64,000 nt of DNA from Nitrospirota bacterium (GTDB lineage: Bacteria; Nitrospirota; Thermodesulfovibrionia; Thermodesulfovibrionales; UBA6898), in contig QKDO01000042.1 in assembly GCA_003252075.1 (NCBI GenBank), positions 1-64,000 on the forward strand, in the 5' to 3' direction. The notes under the pieces were generated by a model that was not told the origin of the DNA, did not search any database, and saw nothing but the letters and a program-made list of their open reading frames with translations. The position numbers and the translations under genes were made by a program. Below, piece after piece: positions 18,211 through 27,638 of this stretch. Each line of letters opens with the position of its first letter. Within the stretch, counting starts at the first letter, position 1.

Positions 18211-18698
18211 TTGATAAAGTCGATGTGGACCCCGAAATCCTTTTCGCGCAGCAAGGCTATCAATGCCTGGAGATCATCTATCTTCTTGGCCTTTACCCGG
18301 ACCTGATCCTTCTGGATCTCGGACTGGACCTTCATCTTCGTCTCTTTTATCAGCTTTACGATCTCCTTCGCCTTATCGAGCGGTATCCCCTGTTGGAGGG
18401 TGACGAGTTGGCGCACGGTGTTGCCGGCTGCCGGATCGACCTTGCCGTACTGGAGGGCCTTTAAGGAGACCCCCCGCTTGACCAGCTTTGTCTGGAGAAT
18501 ATCCACAACAGTCTTCAATTTGAGCTCGTCGTCCGAGACAAGGGTTATCTCATGCTTGTCCTTGTTCAGGTCTATTGAGCTCTTGCTTGCCTTGAAGTCG
18601 AACCTCTGTGATATCTCCTTCGTTGCCTGCTGAACTGCGTTCAATACTTCCTGAAGATCAACCTTGCTTGCTATATCAAAAGAATGTTCATCTGCCAT
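18201..18698 (-). CDS. yajQ: YajQ-family nucleotide-binding protein
   Basis: 165 residues: [32 protein letters not shown] and a C-terminal [13 protein letters not shown]. Two ferredoxin-like folds are expected. Family members bind c-di-GMP or nucleotides/tRNA and influence transcription; the role here is unknown. The ATG at 18698 is preceded by AAGGAGA and overlaps by one base (TGATG) the stop of the zinc-ribbon frame upstream, which points to translational coupling with it. Confidence 0.93.
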   Translation of the reverse strand: MADEHSFDIASKVDLQEVLNAVQQATKEISQRFDFKASKSSIDLNKDKHEITLVSDDELKLKTVVDILQTKLVKRGVSLKALQYGKVDPAAGNTVRQLVTLQQGIPLDKAKEIVKLIKETKMKVQSEIQKDQVRVKAKKIDDLQALIALLREKDFGVHIDFINYR

Positions 18699-18892
18699 CA
18701 AAGCTCTCCTTTCCTGTTTTTTTCGTCATAGCGAGGCGTGTCAGGTATTTCCCTTATGCCATTTCTTTTGGTCGGTTCGGGCCTGCAGACCGGACAGAAC
18801 AATTCCCCCAGATCCAGGAGGCAGACATGCCCTCATTCAGGGCAACAGGTGCAGTTGTCCGGCAGGTTGCCGCATATGTGACATGTTTCCAT
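18698..18892 (-). CDS. Small zinc-ribbon protein with in-frame TGA (Sec candidate)
   Basis: A 65-codon frame from ATG at 18892 to TGA at 18698-18700, interrupted only by TGA at codon 20 (18833-18835). Cysteine pattern: [15 protein letters not shown], then the TGA, then GHVC and LFCPVC. The TGA sits exactly where CPxC-G of a zinc ribbon needs its second cysteine. After the TGA an 11-nt spacer precedes a 5-bp stem (CCTCC/GGGGG, one G-U) with a 7-nt loop TGGATCT, the geometry of a bacterial SECIS upper stem-loop. The final stop overlaps the yajQ ATG. Either a selenoprotein or a gene with a recent TGC/TGT-to-TGA nonsense change. Confidence 0.55.
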
Positions 18893-18899
18893 AATCGGG

Positions 18900-18929
18900 A
18901 TTATACCTTTTCAAAAAAGCGTTCTTCAA
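18900..18929 (-). promoter_or_regulatory. Promoter for zinc-ribbon-yajQ, possibly leaderless
   Basis: TTGAAG (18924-18929), 18-bp spacer, perfect TATAAT (18900-18905) on the minus strand. Only 7 bp separate the -10 box from the ATG at 18892, so the transcript would start at or next to the A of ATG, giving a leaderless mRNA. Confidence 0.6.
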
Positions 18930-18947
18930 GAAAAAGAAGATCGAGCA

Positions 18948-18956
18948 TGATATAAT
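18948..18956 (+). promoter_or_regulatory. Extended -10 promoter for dcd
   Basis: TGATATAAT, an extended -10 element with perfect TATAAT (18951-18956), 24 bp upstream of the dcd ATG. It is divergent from the zinc-ribbon-yajQ promoter. Confidence 0.6.
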
Positions 18957-18980
18957 AACGACGCAAAAGAGCGTGGAGAC

Positions 18981-19529
18981 ATGGTAAAGAACGACCGATG
19001 GATCATCGAGATGGGGAAGAAGGGCATGATAGCGCCGTTCGAGACTTCCCAGGTAAGGAAAGAGGTCATTTCCTTCGGGGTGAGTGCCTATGGATATGAC
19101 CTCAGGATTTTTCATGATTTCAGGGTCCCCATGCCACAAACCGGAACGATCATAGACCCCAAGAACTTTAATGAGGAAAATTTTGAACACTATACGGGAG
19201 ATGTCTGTGAGATACCGGCGAATTCCTACATCATCTGCCGGTCTCTCGAATACTTCAGGATTCCCCGCGACGTACTGGTGATCTGTTTCGGGAAATCTAC
19301 CTATGCCCGGTGCGGCATTGTTGTCAATGTCACTCCGCTTGAGCCTGAATGGGAAGGATATATAACCATTTCGGTATCCAATACCTCACCACTTCCAGTC
19401 AGGCTGTATGCGAACGAGGGACTTGCCCAGCTTATATTCCTGGCAGCGGAGGAGGAGTGTGTAACGTCCTATGCTGATAAAAAAGGCAAGTACCAGGCAC
19501 AGAAAGATATCGTACTCCCGAAGGTATAG
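18981..19529 (+). CDS. dcd: dCTP deaminase
   Basis: 182 residues. Converts dCTP to dUTP (or to dUMP in bifunctional forms). Diagnostic segments: VSAYGYDLRI, GKSTYARCGIVVNVTPLEPEWEG (Ser/Arg and catalytic Glu region), and the C-terminal GLAQLIFL. Trimeric dUTPase fold. GGAG lies 4 nt before the ATG. First of a run dcd-pyrF-pabB joining nucleotide and chorismate metabolism. Confidence 0.93.
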   Translation: MVKNDRWIIEMGKKGMIAPFETSQVRKEVISFGVSAYGYDLRIFHDFRVPMPQTGTIIDPKNFNEENFEHYTGDVCEIPANSYIICRSLEYFRIPRDVLVICFGKSTYARCGIVVNVTPLEPEWEGYITISVSNTSPLPVRLYANEGLAQLIFLAAEEECVTSYADKKGKYQAQKDIVLPKV

Positions 19530-19540
19530 GAGTTCTTTGA

Positions 19541-20260
19541 TTGACAACAGAGGAAAAACTGATCCTTGCTCTTGATGTGGCTGACTGTGATTATGCGGTC
19601 GAGCTGGTAGAGAGATTTTCTTCGCATATAGAGATATTTAAGGTCGGTCTCGAGCTGCACACCCGTGCCGGTTCAAAGATCATTGACGAGATCCATAAAC
19701 GAGGGAAGAAGGTCTTTCTGGACCTCAAGTTCCATGATATTCCTACCACGGTCGCGAAAGCCGGGATAGCAGCTGTCCGTCGAGGGGTTTATATGTTCAA
19801 TGTTCATGCATCCGGCGGGCTGGACATGATGATGAAATGCAGGGACGAGGTGGTGAATGTCTGCCTCAGGGAAAACATAGCTAAGCCGAGGATCATAGCT
19901 GTTACCGTCCTGACCAGCATGTCACAGGATGTCCTCAGGCACGAGGTCGGCATCCTGCATAGTCTGAAAACACACGTGAGACATCTGGCCGGACTTGCCC
20001 TGAAAGCCGGACTTGACGGTGTCGTTGCGTCTGCGCAGGAGGCAGCCATGATCCGCGGACACTGTGGCAGAGGCTTCCTCATCGTAGCTCCAGGTATCCG
20101 ACCCTCGTGGTCATCTGCTGATGATCAGCACCGCATGTCGACACCGAAGCATGCTCTCAGGGAGGGTGCTGACTACCTCGTCATGGGGAGGGCCATACTC
20201 AACAGCGACAATCCTCTCAGGGCTATAGAACTTATCCGTGCTGAGATCGCTCAGGCCTGA
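19541..20260 (+). CDS. pyrF: Orotidine 5'-phosphate decarboxylase
   Basis: 239 residues; decarboxylates OMP to UMP. TIM barrel with LALDVAD, KVGLELHTRAG and the active-site motif FLDLKFHDIPTTV (Asp-x-Lys-x-x-Asp). Phosphate-binding IVAPGIRP and YLVMGRAI near the end. TTG start with AGGAG 8 nt upstream, 11 nt after dcd. Confidence 0.95.
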   Translation: MTTEEKLILALDVADCDYAVELVERFSSHIEIFKVGLELHTRAGSKIIDEIHKRGKKVFLDLKFHDIPTTVAKAGIAAVRRGVYMFNVHASGGLDMMMKCRDEVVNVCLRENIAKPRIIAVTVLTSMSQDVLRHEVGILHSLKTHVRHLAGLALKAGLDGVVASAQEAAMIRGHCGRGFLIVAPGIRPSWSSADDQHRMSTPKHALREGADYLVMGRAILNSDNPLRAIELIRAEIAQA

Positions 20261-20301
20261 ACCCGTCATGGGCAGGGTTTTCTTATCCGGGATCATCCGT
20301 C

Positions 20302-21735
20302 ATGCCTTTTGACCCTCTCTATAGGGAGATGCCCTATCAGGATCCGTTCGCTGTGTATCGGAAAGTATGTTCCCGTCACAGTATTCTGCTGGAGAGCCTG
20401 AAAGGTCCTGCGCATATCTCACGTTATTCTTTCATCGGCATTGATCCCTACCTGACCTTTACCGTAAAGAACGGAATTGTAGAGATCGACTGCGGGGGGA
20501 AAAAAACGCTTTCCACCCGGAAACCCCTTCATCGGCTGCGCGAGCTGGTAGCCGCCTATCCGCAGCATGCAGTGGAGGGGCTTCCGCCGTTTCAGGGCGG
20601 TGCCGCAGGTATGTTCAGCTACGACTTTGTTCGGTATCTGGAAAGACTGCCCGCTAGTGCAGTTGACGATCTGAGCGTCCCTGATGCGCATTTTTTCATG
20701 TTCGACCGAGTGATAGCCTTTGACCACCAGGAAGGAAAATGCTGGGCGGTCATATGTCCCGGCGTGCGGGATACGGTGCTTGGCTTCAGCGAGGTGGATG
20801 GTGTAACGATCGACCACGTTCGTGATGCGGAAAGAACGCTTGAAACGCTGATAGCGACGGTAACGGCAGATAAGCCTGCTGTAGCGGATATTCCGGCATT
20901 GCAGGGAACTGCAGGCATCGAGCACCAGACAGAGAAAGCGCAGTATATCGCTATGGTAAGAAAGGCCAAGGAGTACATTGCCGCCGGTGATATCTTCCAG
21001 GCCAACCTTTCGCTCAGGATCTCGGCAGACATCGGCAGTACATCCCCGCTGAACGTATACCGTATTCTCCGTGAGATCAATCCTTCTCCTTTTGCAGCCT
21101 TTATTGACTTCGGCGATTATGCTCTTGTTAGTTCATCTCCCGAGAGACTGGTTCGGGTAACGGGGGGATCGGTTGACACGCGGCCGATCGCCGGTACGCG
21201 TCCGCGGGGCAGGGACCGGAGAGAGGACAGCGAGATGTCAGCGGAACTGCTTCTCAATGAAAAAGAACGTGCAGAGCATATCATGCTTATTGATCTGGAA
21301 CGGAACGATCTGGGAAGAGTATCCGACTACGGGAGCGTTGTTGTGGATGAATTGATGATCACGGAGCAGTATTCTCATGTCATCCATATCGTATCGAATG
21401 TAAAAGGCGTGCTTGCACCGGGCAAGGATTGCTTTGACGTTATCAGTGCAGCCTTTCCGGGAGGGACAATAACCGGCGTGCCCAAGGTACGCTGCATGGA
21501 GATCATAGAGGAGCTTGAGGGGAGACGGCGGGGGCCGTATACCGGCTCACTTGGCTACATCGGCTACAATGGGAACATGGACCTGAATATCATCATCAGG
21601 ACCTTTCTGGTGAAGAGCGGGAAGGCATATGTGCAGGCTGGCGCAGGCATTGTGGCTGACTCCGATCCGGAGCGGGAATATTACGAAAGCCTCAAAAAAG
21701 CCGAGGCGCTACTCAACACGCTGACGAGACTGTAA
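20302..21735 (+). CDS. pabB: Chorismate-binding synthase component I, PabB-like
   Basis: 477 residues with an N-terminal TrpE/PabB domain (ILLESLKG, SRYSFIG) and the chorismate-binding core (DIFQANLS, TRPIAGTRPRG, LIDLERNDLGRV). FPGGTITGVPKVRCMEIIEE and GSLGYIGYNGNMDLNIIIRT fit PabB (aminodeoxychorismate synthase) better than TrpE, which usually has PAGTxSGAPK. Anthranilate synthase is the alternative. No glutaminase partner (PabA/TrpG) is adjacent. Catalyses the first step toward p-aminobenzoate and folate. Confidence 0.8.
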   Translation: MPFDPLYREMPYQDPFAVYRKVCSRHSILLESLKGPAHISRYSFIGIDPYLTFTVKNGIVEIDCGGKKTLSTRKPLHRLRELVAAYPQHAVEGLPPFQGGAAGMFSYDFVRYLERLPASAVDDLSVPDAHFFMFDRVIAFDHQEGKCWAVICPGVRDTVLGFSEVDGVTIDHVRDAERTLETLIATVTADKPAVADIPALQGTAGIEHQTEKAQYIAMVRKAKEYIAAGDIFQANLSLRISADIGSTSPLNVYRILREINPSPFAAFIDFGDYALVSSSPERLVRVTGGSVDTRPIAGTRPRGRDRREDSEMSAELLLNEKERAEHIMLIDLERNDLGRVSDYGSVVVDELMITEQYSHVIHIVSNVKGVLAPGKDCFDVISAAFPGGTITGVPKVRCMEIIEELEGRRRGPYTGSLGYIGYNGNMDLNIIIRTFLVKSGKAYVQAGAGIVADSDPEREYYESLKKAEALLNTLTRL

Positions 21736-21759
21736 GGAAGAGGAAAAGGGCTCCCTCAG

Positions 21760-22488
21760 CTAATACTTGAAATATTCCTTCGGCGTATTCTCAATAACAT
21801 ACTTGACGGCCTCGTAGATGCATACGCGGATCGCTTTCTCCATGGGGGTCTTCGAGTACGTGCTGAGGCCCCCTGCCAGACCAACCGTGCCGATAATTCC
21901 TCCGCCGAAGCCGCCCAGATTGAAATCTGTTGCCTCGCCCTCCACGCGCGTCGCCGCAAGCACTTCAGAGGTTTCGGTATCGAAGATCCGGATATCCATC
22001 GCCATGCTGGATTTTTTTATTCCGCCCAGAATGCCGCCGAACCCTTTCCAGTTGCCGATCCCGATCCCACCTCCCGTCCCCGAGGTTCCCGGGTCCCAAC
22101 CGGTGACTGCAGCAACAATGAGAAGGTCAGCTCCCTTGACCTTGCCTCGTTTCTTGGCGGTCTGTTGTTCCGTATACCCTTCTTCGGAAAGGCCTATCTC
22201 GTCTTTTATGGCGTTAAATTCCTGTCGTTCGAGAACCCTGAACCTCTTGCTCTGGACGAGGACTGTGGAAAGCATGTCCCTCAACCCTCCAGGCTCTCCA
22301 TGGTGATAGTCGTAGCCAGCCTTCCAATCGAATTTGGCTACCGCTGTCGAGGCCTTTGCTCCTGCATAGGGGGGGAGCTGACCTTCTAAACCGGTATCTA
22401 CACTGGCGGTTGGCTCAACAGCGTCGGCGCTAACGGCGAAGAGGAAAATGAAGAAGTACAGTATCAGGAATATGCGTCGCTGTGTCAT
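21760..22488 (-). CDS. CsgG-family periplasmic/outer-membrane protein
   Basis: 242 residues with a signal peptide (FLILYFFIFLFAVSADA). The mature part matches the CsgG/HfaB type: LRDMLSTVLVQSKRFRVLER, KKRGKVKGADLLIVAAVTGW, MDIRIFDTETSEVLAATRVEG. A glycine-rich loop (GGGIGIGNWKGFGGILGG) interrupts it. CsgG itself forms the curli secretion pore and is a lipoprotein. No lipobox is visible here and no curli genes are nearby, so a generic envelope role is more likely. Confidence 0.75.
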   Translation of the reverse strand: MTQRRIFLILYFFIFLFAVSADAVEPTASVDTGLEGQLPPYAGAKASTAVAKFDWKAGYDYHHGEPGGLRDMLSTVLVQSKRFRVLERQEFNAIKDEIGLSEEGYTEQQTAKKRGKVKGADLLIVAAVTGWDPGTSGTGGGIGIGNWKGFGGILGGIKKSSMAMDIRIFDTETSEVLAATRVEGEATDFNLGGFGGGIIGTVGLAGGLSTYSKTPMEKAIRVCIYEAVKYVIENTPKEYFKY

Positions 22489-22881
22489 GCCGGCCTCCGG
22501 TAAAAAAGATAATCATTACCGTACCACAAATCCCGGAAGAATGGAAACGATTTGTATGGCCGAACACGAAAGCGATCTATAACCTCCTGAGGAGCCTCGG
22601 CAGTTTCGACGTTACATTCGGAACCACAATGCTCGCCAAGGAGTGCACAGTTCCATCAAACACACCTCGTGGCCAACCTGTCCCCGATACCCCGAAGTTT
22701 CACACGGTGCGGCAATCCATGGAGTAAGCCATGCATTTCAAAGGTGCGGGAACCGAGGCGCAGGTTGCTGCTGATACGTCAGTCTAGGGTCAGCTGATCA
22801 AACAGGCTGCGATGATGTCGTTTAACGACGCCTTAGATCGTCTTCCTGGCGCTGATGCGTTGGTGCAGGGGATGCCGGGAG
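22489..22881. other. Intergenic stretch without a gene
   Basis: About 390 bp upstream of the CsgG-like gene and downstream of ubiB. No reading frame with a ribosome site or recognisable protein, and no clear hairpin terminator. Confidence 0.45.
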
Positions 22882-24576
22882 CTACAGTCTCCCCGACCGG
22901 ATGATCGATATGATGAGCCACACACCCAGGAGCAGGGCGAAGAAGAAGGCTGACATGCCAAGGAGTGAAAAGCCCAGTACGGTGGGTCCGGCCCCGGTAG
23001 AGTGCATGATCGCGGAGCTAAGAAGGATTGCGCTGATGATCATGCCGAAGGCAATGCGGTTGCTCGAGCGGTCCATATCCCGGATCAGTCGGTCCAGTCC
23101 TATATGGGTCATCTTTATGTGAAAGTCGTCTTTCAACACCTTCTGGACAATCTGCCGCAATTGTCGGGGAAAGAGGACGGCGAAATCTGTAATCTCCATA
23201 ACGTTCTTACGGGCTTTTTCAAAGAGCCTTCCGGGCCTCAGGCGCTCCCTGACGATCTTTGATGCGTACGGCTCTGCAACGGAAATGAAATCGAAGTTAG
23301 GGTCTAGCTCGCGGCCAATGTTCTCGAGAATCAGCATTGCTTTATTGATGAGCAGAAGGTCAGAGGGTATTTTCATCTTATGCTTTATGGCGAGATGCGT
23401 TACGGTGTCAAGGTATTCGGCAAAATTGATCTCTTTGATGGTCATGCCGTAAAGGGGTTCCAGGAACTCCCATAGGTCCGCCTTGAACTCTCTCCTGAAC
23501 GCATCCAGATCAACATGTTCCGGCACCAGTCCGAGTTCGATATACTGATCAACGAGGCTGTCAAAGTCCTTGTTGATGAGCGCAAGAAACGTATTCGCCA
23601 TAGTTTCCCTCAGCTCAAGGGAAACCCGTCCCACAATGCCGAAGTCCATAAACCCTATTTTGCCTGAGGGCATCGCAAAGATGTTCCCTGCATGGGGATC
23701 TGCATGAAAAAACCCGTCTTCAAGGGTCATCTTGAAATAGGCGTTTACTCCAGCCTTTGCCAGTCTGGGCCTGTCAAGGTTAAGCCGCACAATGCCCTCG
23801 ATGTCATCGATCCTTACGCCTTCGATCCGTTCCATGACGATAATCTTATTGGTTGTGAACCTGTCGAAAATAGCCGGTATGTAAACATCGGGGACGTTTT
23901 CGAAATTCTTTCTGAACCGCATGCAATTACGGGACTCTTCAAGGAAGTCAAGCTCTTTTCTCACAGTCCTTGAAAACTCCTCGACGATACCGGTGGGGTT
24001 AAAGAAATTGCTTTCTGGAAGATATTTCTCAAGCAGACTGGCAGCATACATAAGGATGCCGATATCGGTATCGATCTGTTCACGGATACGCGGACGCTGC
24101 ACTTTGATGATGACGTCGTTGCCGTCGAGGAGTTTTCCCTGGAAAACCTGGGCTATGGAAGCGGCCGCAACGGGGATTCTGTCAAAGACAGAGAAAATCT
24201 CCTCGATCTTCTTTCCCGTCTCATCTTCGATGATCCTGAAGGCTTCTTCTGCAGGGAAGGGCGGCACCCGGTCCTGGAGCTTCTTAAACTCGTCAGCGAA
24301 CCGCGTCGTGATCAGATCGGGACGGGACGACAGGATCTGGGCAAGCTTGATAAAACTGGGCCCGAGTTCGGCAAAGGCCATTCTGAGCTGTTCCGGAGCT
24401 GAAGGGCTCTTAACCGGCGGCCATTGCCCAAAGGTCTTGATCCTTTTTCTGAAGGGGATAAACCTTCCGAGATGGATCTGGTCGATTACCTTGCCGAAAC
24501 CGTACTTGAGAAAGACATTGATAATCTGCCTTATCCTGTTCGCGCTTTTGCGGAATCTCAGAAAACTGAAGGGCAT
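22882..24576 (-). CDS. ubiB: UbiB/ABC1-family atypical kinase
   Basis: 564 residues. Protein-kinase-like ATPase with KxGQ-like GPSFIKLAQILSSRPDL, AAASIAQVF (the family's Ala-rich nucleotide loop), VIIKVQRP (Lys), HADPHAGNIF and FMDFGIVGRV (DFG). Two C-terminal transmembrane segments (about 500-520 and 535-560). Members support ubiquinone synthesis or lipid-linked functions at the inner membrane. Ten bp separate it from the phasin-like gene upstream, so the two are probably cotranscribed. Confidence 0.9.
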   Translation of the reverse strand: MPFSFLRFRKSANRIRQIINVFLKYGFGKVIDQIHLGRFIPFRKRIKTFGQWPPVKSPSAPEQLRMAFAELGPSFIKLAQILSSRPDLITTRFADEFKKLQDRVPPFPAEEAFRIIEDETGKKIEEIFSVFDRIPVAAASIAQVFQGKLLDGNDVIIKVQRPRIREQIDTDIGILMYAASLLEKYLPESNFFNPTGIVEEFSRTVRKELDFLEESRNCMRFRKNFENVPDVYIPAIFDRFTTNKIIVMERIEGVRIDDIEGIVRLNLDRPRLAKAGVNAYFKMTLEDGFFHADPHAGNIFAMPSGKIGFMDFGIVGRVSLELRETMANTFLALINKDFDSLVDQYIELGLVPEHVDLDAFRREFKADLWEFLEPLYGMTIKEINFAEYLDTVTHLAIKHKMKIPSDLLLINKAMLILENIGRELDPNFDFISVAEPYASKIVRERLRPGRLFEKARKNVMEITDFAVLFPRQLRQIVQKVLKDDFHIKMTHIGLDRLIRDMDRSSNRIAFGMIISAILLSSAIMHSTGAGPTVLGFSLLGMSAFFFALLLGVWLIISIIRSGRL

Positions 24577-24585
24577 GTATGGGCC

Positions 24586-24903
24586 TTACGGATTTTGCCT
24601 GCCACTTTCCTCAAGCTTCTTTATTCTTTCGGAGAGGACGTTGACCTGTTCGGTCAGTTTATCCATATCCTCTTTTGAAGGAAGCTTCATTTTATCGACC
24701 GTCTTTTTGAGAAGATCATTGAGGCTGTTGGTAATATCCTCGGTGTTTTTTTCGGCCTTGTCAGCCCACTCCTTCACGAGCTTTGCGCCCTGTGATTCGT
24801 TCAGTTCTCCTTTTTTGACCAGATCGTCCACAAATTCCTTAACCTTTTCCTGCATGCCGAAACCTGCGAGCATAGCATTTCTTAAGATATCAACCAGTGC
24901 CAT
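24586..24903 (-). CDS. Phasin-like / coiled-coil protein
   Basis: 105 residues, highly charged, mostly helical. An N-terminal amphipathic segment (MALVDILRNAMLAGFGMQEK) is followed by KVKEFVDDLVKKGELNESQG and a C-terminal coiled coil (MDKLTEQVNVLSERIKKLEE). This matches small phasin or PhaF/PhaI-like proteins that often accompany UbiB. Membrane or lipid-droplet association is inferred from the family. AGGAGG lies about 6 nt before the ATG. Confidence 0.75.
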   Translation of the reverse strand: MALVDILRNAMLAGFGMQEKVKEFVDDLVKKGELNESQGAKLVKEWADKAEKNTEDITNSLNDLLKKTVDKMKLPSKEDMDKLTEQVNVLSERIKKLEESGRQNP

Positions 24904-25003
24904 ACATCCTCCTTGTGTAATGGTTCATGAATAATCATTCGTGATCAGCGAGAGAGACAAAACGCACTCCACTCTGGTACGGAGAGACAATCACTGACCA
25001 CGA

Positions 25004-27637
25004 CTACCGCCGTTTGACTATATCGTATAACGATTCCAGGGCTTTGTCCAGCTTGGCAATATCTTTCGTGCCGCCCTGGGCAGTGTCGGGCTTCCCGCCC
25101 CCTTTGCCCCCAGCCGCAGCAGCGATGTCGCGGAGGATAGTTCCCGCACTATAGGTGCTGGTGAGATCTTTGGTAACCATGGCTACCAGAGCTGCCTGGT
25201 CGTCCGTGACCGAAGCAAGGACCAGGATGCCCGAACCCAGGGCATCTCTGACGTTATCTGCAAGAACTCTGAGGTCCCTGGCATCGATGCCGTCAATCCG
25301 ATAGGAGACCGTGGCAATGCCGTCTATTTTCCGGGCTGCCTTCGCGATCTTTCCGGAACTCTCGGCTGCGCTCCTGCCTTTCAGGGAATCGAGCTGCTTT
25401 TCAAGATCCTTCATCTCGCTCATAAGCCGTGATACTTTCTCCGCTGCTCTTTCGGTGACCTTGAGGGTCTCACATACATTTCTGAGTTCGGTTTCCTCAC
25501 TTCTGAAAAAATCGATCGCAGCTTTGCCGGTAACAGCTTCGATCCTTCTGATGCCTGCAGCAACGCTGCCCTCGGACAGGATCTTGAAGAGACCGATATC
25601 TCCCGTGGCATGCGCATGCGTTCCGCCGCAGAGTTCCGAGCTCACGCCGGGAACCGAGATGACGCGCACCACATCTCCATACTTTTCGCCGAAGAGGGCG
25701 GTGACCCCGGACTCGATCGCTTTTGCCGTTTCCATGGTTGTTATGGCGACGGGGATATTGTTCAGGATGCTGGCATTCACCTCGTCCTCCACGGAAATGA
25801 TCATGTTCGGGTCTAGGGACTGAAAATGAGTGAAGTCGAAGCGAAGACGTTCGTCGGAGACATACGATCCTGCCTGTTTTACGTGCTCGCCCACGATGTT
25901 CCTCAGCGACGCATGAAGAAGATGCGTTGCCGTATGGTTTCTCATGGTCGAAAGACGCCGTTCTCTGTCGACTGAGGCCGTGACCTCTGCAGAAGCTCTG
26001 AGTGAGCCCTCGAGCACCCTGACCCTATGCAGGTGGATCCCTTCGACGGGCTTCCGCGTATCGAGCACGAGAGCTCGAACATTATCAGCCCTCAGCCTGC
26101 CCTGGTCTCCGACCTGACCGCCCGATTCCGCATAACACGGTGTCCTGTCGAGGAGTACCTCTCCCTCTACGCCTGCGGACAGTTCTTCGACCGGCTTCCC
26201 GTCCTTGACTATCGCGAGCACCACAGCGTTGGTCTCGAAAGAATCATATCCAATAAATTCTGTTGCCGCATACTTCTGCAGAAGATCTCTATAGACAGCA
26301 GATGCAGCGGGAGACTCTTCGCCTACCCAGGAGGCGCGTGCCTTTGTTCTCTGCTGCTCCATCTCGCGGTGAAATCCCGGTTCATCAATGGCAAGGTCCT
26401 GTTCCGAGGCCACGTCACGGGCAATATCGAGCGGAAAACCGTAGGTATCGTACAGCCGGAAGAGTTCGCTCCCCGGAATGCTGTTCAGCCCCCCCTTCTT
26501 CGTCCGCGCGATCACATCGTTCAGGATGACAAGTCCCTGCTCCAGTGTCTTCATGAAGCGTTCTTCCTCAAGCTGAAGCACCTTCTGGACTCTGGTCTTT
26601 TCTTCAACAAGCTCGGGGTAAACGTTTCCCAGACCTTCAGCAACGGCGTCACAGAGCTTGTATAGGATGGGATCGCTGATGTCCAGGCTTTTTGCATAGC
26701 GGGAGGCCCTCCGGATGATCCTTCTCAATACATACCCCCTCCCTTCATTTGAGGGTACGCAGCCTTCAGAAAGCAGGAACGTGATAGAGCGAATATGGTC
26801 GGCGATGACCCTGATGGCAATGTCCGTGAGCCTGTCCGTATGATAGGTCTTTCCTGAATGGCTGCAGATAGCAGAAATGATCCCGGCAAAGAGGTCGGTA
26901 TCGAAATTATTATGCTTCCCCTGAAGAACCGAAGAAAGCCGTTCGAGACCCATGCCGGTGTCGATGCTCGGTTTGGGAAGCGGTGTCAGGGTGCCTTCCC
27001 TGCTGCGGTCGAACTGCATGAAGACCAGGTTCCATATCTCAAGGTAGCGGTCACAGTCACAGCCAACAGCGCAGTCAGGTTTTCCACATCCCACTGCTTC
27101 GCCCTGGTCGATGAGAATCTCAGAGCAGGGACCACAGGGACCGGTGTCCCCCATCTGCCAGAAGTTGTCCTTAGCGCCGAGACGCACGACCCTGTCCGAA
27201 GGGATTCCGGTAAGGTCTTTCCAGAGCTGCTCAGCCTCGTCATCTTCCTCGTAAACCGTTGCCCAGAGCCTTTCTTTCGGGAGGTTATAGCGGTCAGTCA
27301 GCAGCTCCCACGCAAATATGATGGCGTCCTTCTTGAAATAGTCCCCGAAAGAAAAATTGCCGAGCATCTCGAAGAACGTATGATGACGTGCCGTATGACC
27401 GACGTTCTCCAGATCGTTGTGTTTGCCTCCGGCACGCATGCACTTCTGGCTTGAGGCAGCGCGGCGGTACGGTTTTTTTTCTTCGCCCTGGAATACGGAC
27501 TTGAACTGCACCATACCCGCATTGGTAAACAGCAGAGTGGGATCATTGCCCGGTATGAGAGAGGAGCTGCGCACCAGCTCATGGTCCTTGGACCTGAAAT
27601 ATTCGAGAAATGTTTTTCTGATCTCTGCGCTGTTCAT
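25004..27637 (-). CDS. alaS: Alanine--tRNA ligase
   Basis: 877 residues, standard AlaS length. Begins NSAEIRKTFLEYFRSKDH. Class II core (TLLFTNAGMVQFK, GDTGPCGPCSEI, GYVLRRIIRRA), editing domain with HTATHLLH and CGGTHAHATGDIG (zinc ligands), and C-terminal oligomerisation domain (GGKGGGKPDTAQGG). I chose the ATG at 27637, directly after the upstream gene's stop (TAA-G-ATG). A longer frame to 27805 overlaps that gene and has no homology. Confidence 0.96.
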   Translation of the reverse strand: MNSAEIRKTFLEYFRSKDHELVRSSSLIPGNDPTLLFTNAGMVQFKSVFQGEEKKPYRRAASSQKCMRAGGKHNDLENVGHTARHHTFFEMLGNFSFGDYFKKDAIIFAWELLTDRYNLPKERLWATVYEEDDEAEQLWKDLTGIPSDRVVRLGAKDNFWQMGDTGPCGPCSEILIDQGEAVGCGKPDCAVGCDCDRYLEIWNLVFMQFDRSREGTLTPLPKPSIDTGMGLERLSSVLQGKHNNFDTDLFAGIISAICSHSGKTYHTDRLTDIAIRVIADHIRSITFLLSEGCVPSNEGRGYVLRRIIRRASRYAKSLDISDPILYKLCDAVAEGLGNVYPELVEEKTRVQKVLQLEEERFMKTLEQGLVILNDVIARTKKGGLNSIPGSELFRLYDTYGFPLDIARDVASEQDLAIDEPGFHREMEQQRTKARASWVGEESPAASAVYRDLLQKYAATEFIGYDSFETNAVVLAIVKDGKPVEELSAGVEGEVLLDRTPCYAESGGQVGDQGRLRADNVRALVLDTRKPVEGIHLHRVRVLEGSLRASAEVTASVDRERRLSTMRNHTATHLLHASLRNIVGEHVKQAGSYVSDERLRFDFTHFQSLDPNMIISVEDEVNASILNNIPVAITTMETAKAIESGVTALFGEKYGDVVRVISVPGVSSELCGGTHAHATGDIGLFKILSEGSVAAGIRRIEAVTGKAAIDFFRSEETELRNVCETLKVTERAAEKVSRLMSEMKDLEKQLDSLKGRSAAESSGKIAKAARKIDGIATVSYRIDGIDARDLRVLADNVRDALGSGILVLASVTDDQAALVAMVTKDLTSTYSAGTILRDIAAAAGGKGGGKPDTAQGGTKDIAKLDKALESLYDIVKRR

Positions 27638-27638
27638 C

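Noticed and set aside
20302-21735. Calling the chorismate enzyme trpE
   Set aside because: The PGGTITG and GSLGYIGYNG motifs fit PabB better, and no trp gene is adjacent.
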